Shown here piece after piece: positions 1 to 5,618 of a stretch of 5,990 bases of DNA. How positions within the stretch are numbered: the first letter of the stretch is position 1; each line of letters opens with the position of its first letter. The notes beneath the pieces are model-generated. The model did not search any database. It was not told the origin of the DNA and saw only the letters and a list, made by a program, of their open reading frames with translations. A program made the translations under genes and the position numbers. This DNA is from Kiritimatiellia bacterium (GTDB taxonomy: Bacteria > Verrucomicrobiota > Kiritimatiellia > RFP12 > UBA3636), in the NCBI GenBank assembly GCA_017476965.1, contig JAFUXX010000488.1:1-5990 (forward strand), written 5' to 3'.

Positions 1-3000
1 GGGCGAGAGAAAGCGCCCGCGGCGGTCCTTGAGCCACTTCTGCGCGGGCTGGTAGCCGCCGATGAAGAAGTTCCACGACGCCTCCGTCGCGTTTCCGAAA
101 TACTGCGAGGGGTTGATGTAGATCCGCCCGTCCCGGAACGCGGGCGCGTCCACCCGGTTTTCGCCGGGCGCGGGATACGTCGCGGGCGGGTCGTCCAGCT
201 CCGGCGATTCCAGCAGGTGGACCGAGACGAGCCGCGCGCCCAGCGCCGCGAGCCGCCAAAACGCCTCCGCCGATTCCGGGAACGGGACGCGGGGAAAGTC
301 CATCTTCAAGAATGAATTGTAGCGTTCGCGGTAGGATGGCGAATACAGGACGGCGTAGACATAGTGGAGGATGTCGGCAGGGGAGAACGTCCCCGCCGTC
401 TCCTCCTTCTCCGGCGTGAAGCGCAGTCCCGTCGCTTCCGTTAACTTCGCGACGAGTCCCGCGTCGAGGTTCGGCTTGCGCGCGGCGACACTACCCAGCA
501 GGTCGCCGGAATCGGGGTAGATGTAGAGCGGGTAGACGAATGATTGCTCCCCCGTTTGCAGAGAAAGCGAATTCATTTCCGTCACCTTGTCCGTCACGAA
601 AGCGTGCCTGAACGGCGATGAAGTTACCCGACGGCACAAAATGAGGGACAGGTTCGGGCGCAAAAGGTGCTTCAATGTATCATACGTGGGAAATGCCAGA
701 AATCCCTTTGACTTGCCGGAATAGTATGTCCAGCGGAAATCGAACAGCCGATAGAGGCTTTGAACGATCCGAGTTTCATCCGAGCCGGACGCTTTGATGT
801 CGTCTATGGCGTATCGTGTTTTCCGATCCCTGCTCTCTTTGCGCTCCCGAGGATACTTTTGCTTCAGCTCGTTTTCCGACATGGAGCCGAAATCATGGAC
901 GACCTCGAGCAATTCGTCTCTGGAAGATTTGAAGGCGAGTTCGTTCCGCTTCGCACAAATGCCCAAACCGCCAAGCGGGAAGAGTTTCGACACGTCGAAG
1001 CCGCGGCGGTATTCCTCTTCGAGGGCGCTGTCGCGGGGGACGAGGAAGAACTGCGGCGCGGCGGGGGCGAGGGGTTTCCATGGGACGGACTCGAAGGGCG
1101 TCGCGTCGAGCCAGGCGAGCTTTTCGCCGCGCTTGCCCCAGAGGTCGGCGTGGTAGACGCGGGCGAGGGGTTCGCGCAGAGCCGCAGAGTCGCAGAGATC
1201 GTTTTTCTCGCGCGAAGTCCGCAAAGTCCGCGAAGTTTCATCAAGATCCAACCGTTGCGAACGTTGCGGACTTTGCGCGAGAGTTCCCTGCGCATCTGCT
1301 CTCCCGGCGCCGCTGCGCGAGATTTCCCCTTTCTTCACGAAGAAGGTGATTTCGACGCCCTGGAGGATGGAGAAGACGTTTTCGTCCTTGCCGCCGGAGG
1401 GCGTCTTCTCCTTCTTGCGGGAGTTTCCGTGCAGGTCGAGGACGTAAAGGGAGTCGAAGAAGGAGAGGAGGCCGTGGCGCATCCCGCGGAAGGTGGGGGC
1501 GTCGAGCCAGCCGTGGGGGGTGATGAAGGCGAGGACGCCCTCGCCGGTGCGCTCGATGAGGTGCTGGCCGAAGCGGACGAACTTGACGTAGTCGTCGTTG
1601 AGCCACTTGGTGTCGGGGACGGTGCCGGGGCCGTCGGGGTTCTTCTTGTAGTCGGCGACGAGGGAGGAGGCCCACGTGCCCTTGTTGAAGGATTCGCCGG
1701 ACCAGGGCGGGTTGCCGACGACGACGAAGACGGGGGCGTCGCGCTTCACGCGGTCGGCGGCTTCGGCTTCCTTCGCGAGCCAGTTGGCGAAGAGCGCCTT
1801 GACGTCCTTGTTCGGGGCTTCGAGGGAGTTGGTGAGGAAGACGTGGAGGCGGTCGCGGGCGGGGTCGGGGGCGGCGCCGGTCTCGGCGAGGAGCAGCTCG
1901 AGCTTGATGTGGGCGATGACGTAGGAGGCCATCAGGAGCTCGAAGCCGTTCAAGCGGGGAACGAGGTCGCGCGAGGCGTAGGCGCCCCAGAGCCCGGGGT
2001 TCTTCGCGAAGACGGGCTTGTCGCGGACGAGGCGGACGATCTCGGCGAGGAACGTCCCGGTGCCGCAGGCCGGGTCGAGGACCTGGACGCGGTGGACCGT
2101 TGAATCGTCGGACCGTTTGACCGTTGGATCGTTTGACCGTCGGGCGTTCGGCGCAGGGACTCGCGAGGAATCGGCGAGGCCGTCCTTGAGTCCGAACTCG
2201 GAGCGCAGGAGCGCGTCGACGCCGCGGACGATGAAGCGGACGACGGGCTCCGGAGTGTACCAGACGCCGCGGCTGCGGCGGAGGGCGGCGTCGTAGTCGC
2301 GCAGGAAGTCCTCGTAGAAGTGGACCATCGGATCGCGGGCGCAGGAGCGGTCGGAGCGCTTGCGGGCGAGGATCGCGCGGATGTCGGAGGCGCGGAAGAC
2401 GGCGGCGAGCTCGTCGATGAAGGGGCGCACGCGGTCGTCGAGGTCGGGGCCGGAAATGTAGCCGAAGAGCGAGCGGAGGAAGGGGTTCGTCTTCGGGATG
2501 AGCTCGGCGGCCTCCTGGCGGTCGAAGGTGTCGGGCGTCGGGTCGTTGAGGCGGGCGGCGAACATCCCGTAGACGATGGTCTGGGCGTAGGTGTCAGCGA
2601 AGAGCTCGACGGAAAGGTCGTGGATCAGGAGTTCGCGGAACGTGCGGTACTGGGCGCGGAGGGAGTCGTTCCCGTCGGCGTCCGCCCCGTCCTCGATGTC
2701 GCTCGCGAGGGCGCGCTCGATCACGTAGTCGATCTGGCGGGCCTTGCCCGCCATCATCCGGGAAAGCTCGGAGGCCGAGCGGATGGACTGGACGGGGGCG
2801 GCGCACCAGGCGCGGAAGGCGTCGGCGAACGGGCGGAAGGCCGAAGCGTCGGCGACGATCCGGTCGGAAAGGAAGGAGCCGCCGGGCTGCCACTTGGGCT
2901 GGATGGCGTTCGAAAGGGCGCCGAGGGTGACGTCCGCCACGAGGCGCCCTTTCTCGAAGAAGCGGAAACGGAGGAAGTCCGTGAATACGATCTTCTCGAG

Positions 3001-3297
3001 CGCCGCGAGGTAGCGGGAGAACTGTTCGCGGTTGGCGCCGCGGCCCTCGAGGTCGTCGTCGAAAGGGACCTTGGTCTCGACGAAGCCGACGGGGACGTCG
3101 CCCTGCGCGAGGATGACGTCCGGGGCGCCGCATTCGATGCGCTTGGGCTCGTTCGTCGCGACGAGGCCGGGGACGAGGCCCTCGAAGAGCGCCTTCAGGG
3201 CGGGGCGGTAGGAGTGCTCCGTCGCCTTCCCCGAGGCGTAGGCCCCGGAAACGGCCTCGACGTAGGCGGAAAGGATGGTGTCGGCGTCGGTTTTCAT
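1..3297 (-). CDS. Type ISP / IIG-like single-chain restriction-modification enzyme (nuclease + N6-adenine methyltransferase + target recognition), 3' end beyond the window
   Basis: The frame is open from ATG at 3297 to the left edge: 1,099 codons, no stop. Residues 1-110 look like a PD-(D/E)XK nuclease (D60, E74-T-K76 in a GFVETK strand). Residues 110-330 are a helical coupler with the family signature DPMVHFYEDFL. Then come WYTPEPVV (Y347), SAM motif I DPACGTGTF (408-416) and catalytic NPPW (529-532), marking a gamma-class N6-adenine methyltransferase. The C-terminal part carries Type-ISP signatures: HADLWG, FDFRWTYY (852-859), YAVLYSPSYRERY (981-993), DFPRVPF (1000-1006), YINPSQYFG (1060 on) and GGYQPAQKWLKDR near the edge; the family usually ends a few tens of residues later. 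The nuclease and coupler are nearly adjacent, so the SF2 helicase of LlaGI/LlaBIII is absent. By family knowledge it methylates adenine and cuts unmodified DNA; the target is unreadable here. The frame stays open upstream, with an alternative ATG at 3360, but family similarity begins near 3297 (AYVEAVSGAYASGKATEHSY). Confidence 0.93.
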   Translation of the reverse strand, partial: MKTDADTILSAYVEAVSGAYASGKATEHSYRPALKALFEGLVPGLVATNEPKRIECGAPDVILAQGDVPVGFVETKVPFDDDLEGRGANREQFSRYLAALEKIVFTDFLRFRFFEKGRLVADVTLGALSNAIQPKWQPGGSFLSDRIVADASAFRPFADAFRAWCAAPVQSIRSASELSRMMAGKARQIDYVIERALASDIEDGADADGNDSLRAQYRTFRELLIHDLSVELFADTYAQTIVYGMFAARLNDPTPDTFDRQEAAELIPKTNPFLRSLFGYISGPDLDDRVRPFIDELAAVFRASDIRAILARKRSDRSCARDPMVHFYEDFLRDYDAALRRSRGVWYTPEPVVRFIVRGVDALLRSEFGLKDGLADSSRVPAPNARRSNDPTVKRSDDSTVHRVQVLDPACGTGTFLAEIVRLVRDKPVFAKNPGLWGAYASRDLVPRLNGFELLMASYVIAHIKLELLLAETGAAPDPARDRLHVFLTNSLEAPNKDVKALFANWLAKEAEAADRVKRDAPVFVVVGNPPWSGESFNKGTWASSLVADYKKNPDGPGTVPDTKWLNDDYVKFVRFGQHLIERTGEGVLAFITPHGWLDAPTFRGMRHGLLSFFDSLYVLDLHGNSRKKEKTPSGGKDENVFSILQGVEITFFVKKGEISRSGAGRADAQGTLAQSPQRSQRLDLDETSRTLRTSREKNDLCDSAALREPLARVYHADLWGKRGEKLAWLDATPFESVPWKPLAPAAPQFFLVPRDSALEEEYRRGFDVSKLFPLGGLGICAKRNELAFKSSRDELLEVVHDFGSMSENELKQKYPRERKESRDRKTRYAIDDIKASGSDETRIVQSLYRLFDFRWTYYSGKSKGFLAFPTYDTLKHLLRPNLSLILCRRVTSSPFRHAFVTDKVTEMNSLSLQTGEQSFVYPLYIYPDSGDLLGSVAARKPNLDAGLVAKLTEATGLRFTPEKEETAGTFSPADILHYVYAVLYSPSYRERYNSFLKMDFPRVPFPESAEAFWRLAALGARLVSVHLLESPELDDPPATYPAPGENRVDAPAFRDGRIYINPSQYFGNATEASWNFFIGGYQPAQKWLKDRRGRFLSP
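541..960 (-). other. Low-GC segment inside the target-recognition region of the restriction-modification gene
   Basis: Counted by eye in 60-base lines, GC is about 45-60% through this stretch, against about 63-67% just left of it (361-540) and about 75% at 1021-1080. It encodes residues about 780-919, including FDFRWTYY and ILCRRVT, so the family signatures are intact and the frame is not disturbed. The position, inside the DNA-recognition part, fits replacement of a specificity segment by recombination with a lower-GC homologue. That origin is inference; the composition change is seen directly. Confidence 0.6.
1175..1198. repeat. Three tandem copies of an 8-bp unit (cgcagagN) inside the coding frame
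   Basis: On the plus strand cgcagagc, cgcagagt and cgcagaga follow one another without a gap, which is (N)CTCTGCG on the coding strand. The stretch encodes part of DLCDSAALREP, shortly before the conserved ARVYHADLWG of the methyltransferase gene. It forms one end of a composite repeat insert with the element at 1207-1281. Confidence 0.75.
1207..1281. repeat. Inverted repeat (16-bp arms, 15/16 matching) built of 9-bp tandem units, in frame within the methyltransferase gene
   Basis: The arms are ctcgcgcgaagtccgc at 1207-1222 and gcggactttgcgcgag at 1266-1281, with one mismatch and a 43-base loop. Within it lie 9-bp tandem units: gaagtccgc, aaagtccgc, gaagtttca (1214-1240) and ccgttgcga, acgttgcgg, actttgcgc (1252-1278). 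It encodes roughly residues 673-697, a low-complexity stretch rich in S, Q, R and T. As I recall the family, the linker between the FFVKK strand and HADLWG is much shorter, so this looks like an in-frame repeat insertion at a tolerant surface loop. Confidence 0.75.
2095..2150. repeat. Seven degenerate tandem copies of an 8-bp unit (gaccgttg) in the coding frame
   Basis: The plus strand reads gaccgttg, aatcgtcg, gaccgttt, gaccgttg, gatcgttt, gaccgtcg, ggcgttcg without interruption. It encodes about residues 383-401 (NARRSNDPTVKRSDDSTVH), immediately before RVQVLDPACGTG. In relatives this position is a variable-length loop between the YTPEPVV segment and motif I. Three units are 24 bases, so the repeat can be translated as an 8-residue period without shifting frame. 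Confidence 0.75.
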
Positions 3298-3369
3298 GGC
3301 GTGGAGGCACGGCCCGGGTTGCGTTCTTCGGTTTGAGGCGCTGGCGTGGCGGGGCGTCATTGGGGCAGG

Positions 3370-3398
3370 ATGATACGGGAAAGAGGGGTCGCGTTCAA
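3370..3398 (-). promoter_or_regulatory. Sigma70-type promoter for the restriction-modification gene
   Basis: On the coding strand TTGAAC (3398-3393) and TATCAT (3375-3370) are separated by exactly 17 bases. The expected start of transcription is near 3361-3364. That gives a leader of about 65 bases to the ATG at 3297, or an almost leaderless message for the in-frame ATG at 3360. No Shine-Dalgarno sequence is visible before either ATG. It lies in the short gap after the membrane-protein gene, so the enzyme can be transcribed independently of that run. Confidence 0.55.
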
Positions 3399-3415
3399 GG
3401 TTTCGCTGAAACCCT
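3397..3415 (-). terminator. Small hairpin just after the membrane-protein gene, possible weak terminator or attenuator
   Basis: On the minus strand AGGGTTTC, loop AGC, GAAACCTT can form an 8-bp stem (one G-U pair), beginning four bases after the TAG at 3422-3420. No U-tract follows, so it is not a canonical intrinsic terminator. Its last bases overlap the -35 element of the downstream promoter. Confidence 0.25.
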
Positions 3416-3419
3416 TCAC

Positions 3420-3839
3420 CTAGCCAAATGATCTGTCAAGTTCCATGCCGCATCCGCCCAAGGCGAGGATGAAAAGCAGAAGAAGCCCGACGGACGACCA
3501 GACAACAGCCTTGCGAGACTTGTGTGCGAACAGTGTCTTGAGGATGAATGCGTATGCGGCAAGGCCAGAAAGCGCAAGCACGGTTCGGACAACATTTGAC
3601 TCAAACAACCAAGCGATGGCAACGGGCCAAATGAACGGGGCCAAGACGTATGCCGGAATGTACCACCGTTCCGTGGCCCAGTTGATTGTTCCTACATAGG
3701 ACAGCCCGACAAGAAAGTACAATCCGATAACGAAAAGGCAACCGCAGAGGCACCCCTTTTCAGCCCCGACGCCTGTTTGTTTTGTGGAAGCATTCGAAGA
3801 AGCCGTTTTCGAACAATGACAGGAGATGTCGCTTTTCAT
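3420..3839 (-). CDS. Small four-helix membrane protein (139 aa), intact paralogue of the broken gene upstream
   Basis: I do not recognise a named family. A polar, Ser/Thr-rich N-terminus (1-28) is followed by a Cys cluster (C30, C32, C34) and four likely membrane segments at about 31-49, 60-79, 82-104 and 111-130, ending in GGC and a short polar tail. A hand alignment with the reading at 4009-4503 is gap-free over 95 residues with about 40 identities. Shared features include INW.TE.WY.PAY, P..WP, L.FA/L.KS and the terminal GGC, so the two are true paralogues. Its ATG directly follows the TGA of the 47-codon ORF (TGAATG), which suggests coupled translation; no strong ribosome site is visible. 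Codon choice is clearly less GC-rich than in the enzyme gene to the left. Its role is unknown; the position next to a motif-bearing ORF would suit an immunity or accessory protein. Confidence 0.8.
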   Translation of the reverse strand: MKSDISCHCSKTASSNASTKQTGVGAEKGCLCGCLFVIGLYFLVGLSYVGTINWATERWYIPAYVLAPFIWPVAIAWLFESNVVRTVLALSGLAAYAFILKTLFAHKSRKAVVWSSVGLLLLFILALGGCGMELDRSFG

Positions 3840-3983
3840 TCAATTATGTTCCCAGATTTCATTATTCGATGATGGAATAGCGTCTATCGCCCGACTTTCC
3901 ATCGGCCCGCTCAGTGCCGGAACGCCGCGGGCGAGGAGGACGTCGATGTCGCCAGTTTGGAGGAGGTTTGCCGTTTTAGCCAT
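3840..3983 (-). CDS. 47-residue ORF with the LLARGVPALSGP motif, probable orphan fragment or mini-gene
   Basis: ATG at 3983 follows an AAAGG (3996-3992) at 8 bases spacing, 25 bases after the stop of the broken membrane gene. Residues 8-27 match a 20-residue block in the gene entering from the right edge (18 of 20 identical). The remaining 20 residues (MESRAIDAIPSSNNEIWEHN) do not resemble that gene's tail. The frame is open further up, to 4088, but that part overlaps the end of the other reading frame and is not needed. It is either a remnant of a second copy of the upstream gene or a real small protein. The nearly synonymous divergence of the motif shows that its ancestor was under protein-level selection. 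Confidence 0.5.
   Translation of the reverse strand: MAKTANLLQTGDIDVLLARGVPALSGPMESRAIDAIPSSNNEIWEHN
3903..3962 (-). repeat. Coding block of the shared 20-residue motif, downstream copy
   Basis: This block encodes residues 8-27 of the 47-codon ORF. Against the copy at 5816-5875 I count 44 of 60 bases identical but 18 of 20 residues identical (differences T/A and V/I). Nearly all base changes are silent, so the likeness is kept at protein level and is not a recent DNA duplication. Confidence 0.8.
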
Positions 3984-3991
3984 GTCTTGTG

Positions 3992-3996
3992 CCTTT
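3992..3996 (-). promoter_or_regulatory. Shine-Dalgarno-like AAAGG for the 47-codon ORF
   Basis: AAAGG ends 8 bases before the ATG at 3983-3981. It is weak, but it supports that start over the longer in-frame ATG at 4088, which overlaps the neighbouring gene. Confidence 0.35.
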
Positions 3997-4008
3997 CGTG
4001 TGTGGAAT

Positions 4009-4503
4009 CTAGCAGACTCCATCCATGCCTCTGGAAAACATCGCCATGCATCCCCCAATCGAGATGAGAAACAATAATACAAGGCCAATTATCGCGCCCC
4101 AAAAGGCCCTAATGGATTTTGGCAAAAACAGTTGCCTTAAGAGGCGCACATAAAACAGCAAGCCGCAAATCGCGAGAGTGGTTTGCAAAAGCCCATTCCC
4201 TGACCACCATCCAATAATGATTGGCCAAAGAATTGGCCCGAAGGCATACGCGGGGACATACCACCATTCCGTTTTCCAGTTGATGTCGCCGAGTTGGGCA
4301 ATGCCGACAATATAGTAGAGAGCAAGGAATCAGAGACACCCGCATCCCGCTTCTGTTCCGAGATGGATTTCCCCTAATATCGCACCATGAGAGGACGGCG
4401 TTGACGGATGACAATTCTTATTCGCGTCATTCTTCACCTGCCCTGGGGAAGACACCTTCAGAGATTCCTTGTTGGCTGAATTCCGCATGATTTTTCCATT
4501 CAT
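4009..4503 (-). pseudogene. Four-helix membrane protein gene interrupted by one in-frame TGA
   Basis: The start ATG (4503-4501) overlaps the TGA of the 372-residue gene as ATGA, and the natural end is TAG at 4011-4009, making 165 codons. Codon 58 is TGA (4332-4330). Upstream is a polar N-terminus ending in TEAGCGCL. After the stop the same frame continues with FLALYYIVG, INWKTEWWYVPAY, PILWPIIIGWW and LLFLISIGGC, matching the intact 139-residue paralogue without a gap; the TGA sits where that protein has Phe35. No in-frame ATG soon after the stop could restart translation of all the helices. A single nonsense change or a sequencing error explains this best. The unbroken downstream frame and conserved residues imply that any inactivation is recent. 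Confidence 0.75.
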
Positions 4504-5618
4504 AGTTGGATGTCTCGCTTGGATTTCAAGTCTGCGTCGATGCGGGCGTCCCCAGGCTGGGTATTGAAAAAATACTCCATCTGCATTTTCCCCGGCGCAC
4601 ATCTCAAATCCCTAATAATGCCTACATGGGGGCCGTTGGTTTCGTCATCTGCCTGAATCGTCTGAAAAACAATATACTCCTTCTTCTGGTGATCGGGGAA
4701 CGTATTTTTGATGATGCGGTCTCTTGTTCTGGCATAGACAAATGTCAATTGATTCGTTGAAAAGTGCGCGGGCGCCTCGTAAACAAATGGAGAATCGGAA
4801 TCGCCTTGCTCGTTAAGAACTGCCAATCCACCTTTCCCGGCCATGACATGCAATGTATTAGTATATCCCGGCGTCCCTCCTTTTTTCAGCGGGAAAATAC
4901 CATCGGACACGGATTTAAAAAACAAATGTGGGGCTTTCCCGGTTCCATGCGGCTCGACAAAATCAAACACGTTGAAATCCAATCCGACCCATGTATTGGT
5001 GGGATAGTGCAAACTTTTGAAAATATGCATTCCATGAATAATGCTGGCACCGCTGACTTTTTTCAATACAACTTCAACATCGACGGGGGCATCCGTCCAT
5101 CTCCCACGCAGGAACGCTTGTTTTGAGCCTTTGTGAGTAAAGAGCACTTCCCCGCGTGAAGTATGGAAGCCATCCTTTGAAACCGTCCATACGCATGACC
5201 AGTTTGACTCCTTTTCAGCACGAAACAATCCATAATCATCGGTTTCGCCTTCCTCCGTTCCTTTGCGCCAGTCATGGTCTGGTCTCGTGAAGTCAAGTCG
5301 AATGTTGGCACCTTTGATTGCAACTCCCATATCATCCGTCACATGAATAGCAACAGCTCCTTCTGCACCATGTTGCTCCATTTGGTAAATCTTCATTTTC
5401 AATTGTTCTTCGTCTATTGCGCCCGATTTGATAGCCTCGTCTTCACAAACGACCTCGGTGCGAGTGGCATATATCTTAACTGAAGATGATTCAAAACCAT
5501 CGCGGGTGACAGATGTCATCGCCCTGCTGTGAAACATTGAGACGATAAAAAAGACTACGATTGAAATCGCGACCAAACCAGCAAAGAAGGGCAATAAGAC
5601 CTTTGAACTTATTCTCAT
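4500..5618 (-). CDS. Membrane-anchored protein with carboxypeptidase-regulatory-like beta domain (372 aa)
   Basis: No enzyme family is recognised. A short basic N-terminus (MRISSK) and a hydrophobic stretch at about 7-28 form a signal anchor or uncleaved signal peptide, so the rest should face the periplasm or outside. Residues about 86-162 have the pattern of a carboxypeptidase-regulatory-like Ig-type fold: V.D..G..I.GA.I near 93-107, T-D-D-Y-G-L-F (126-132) and SKDGFHTSRGEV (147-158). Residues 180-372 look beta-rich and soluble, with IVFQTIQADDE and a GKMQMEYFFNTQPGDARID block near the end that resembles conserved tails I associate with Verrucomicrobiota/Lentisphaerota hypothetical proteins (from memory). 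The start overlaps the upstream stop as ATGA and has a perfect AGGAGG, so translation is probably coupled; its own stop overlaps the next ATG. It may be a surface partner or protector of the upstream product; this is inference. Confidence 0.85.
   Translation of the reverse strand: MRISSKVLLPFFAGLVAISIVVFFIVSMFHSRAMTSVTRDGFESSSVKIYATRTEVVCEDEAIKSGAIDEEQLKMKIYQMEQHGAEGAVAIHVTDDMGVAIKGANIRLDFTRPDHDWRKGTEEGETDDYGLFRAEKESNWSCVWTVSKDGFHTSRGEVLFTHKGSKQAFLRGRWTDAPVDVEVVLKKVSGASIIHGMHIFKSLHYPTNTWVGLDFNVFDFVEPHGTGKAPHLFFKSVSDGIFPLKKGGTPGYTNTLHVMAGKGGLAVLNEQGDSDSPFVYEAPAHFSTNQLTFVYARTRDRIIKNTFPDHQKKEYIVFQTIQADDETNGPHVGIIRDLRCAPGKMQMEYFFNTQPGDARIDADLKSKRDIQL

Noticed and set aside
1175..1283. CRISPR-like array
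   Set aside because: The units are 8-9 bp and directly adjacent, with no spacers, inside a coding frame.
760..2103. Long plus-strand open frame (447 codons) opposite the enzyme gene
   Set aside because: It is an antisense shadow of GC-rich coding DNA. Its product is a run of E, G, V, A and D without any domain pattern, whereas the minus frame carries the full set of methyltransferase motifs.
2594..3310. Minus-strand open frame of 238 codons, rich in Arg and Pro
   Set aside because: It is another frame over the same DNA as the real gene, with the Arg/Pro-rich composition typical of a shifted high-GC frame.
2320..3336. Plus-strand open frame of 338 codons
   Set aside because: It is low-complexity antisense of the nuclease/coupler part, with no recognisable protein pattern.
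3984..4088. Longer N-terminus for the 47-codon ORF (start at 4088)
   Set aside because: The added residues overlap the end of the membrane-protein reading in another frame and have no counterpart in the other motif copy; ATG 3983 has a better-placed ribosome site.
4330..4332. TGA read as selenocysteine or as a recoded sense codon
   Set aside because: The aligned residue in the paralogue is Phe, not Cys. Other genes here end at TGA with ATGA overlaps, and no selenocysteine insertion hairpin was evident, so a nonsense change is simpler.
4109..4414. Minus-strand frame of 101 codons over the broken membrane gene
   Set aside because: It lies in a different frame from the paralogous protein. The homologous reading is the one interrupted by TGA at 4330-4332.
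4764..5126. Plus-strand frame of 120 codons
   Set aside because: It is antisense to the middle of the 372-residue protein, which has a strong ribosome site, a signal anchor and a domain pattern.
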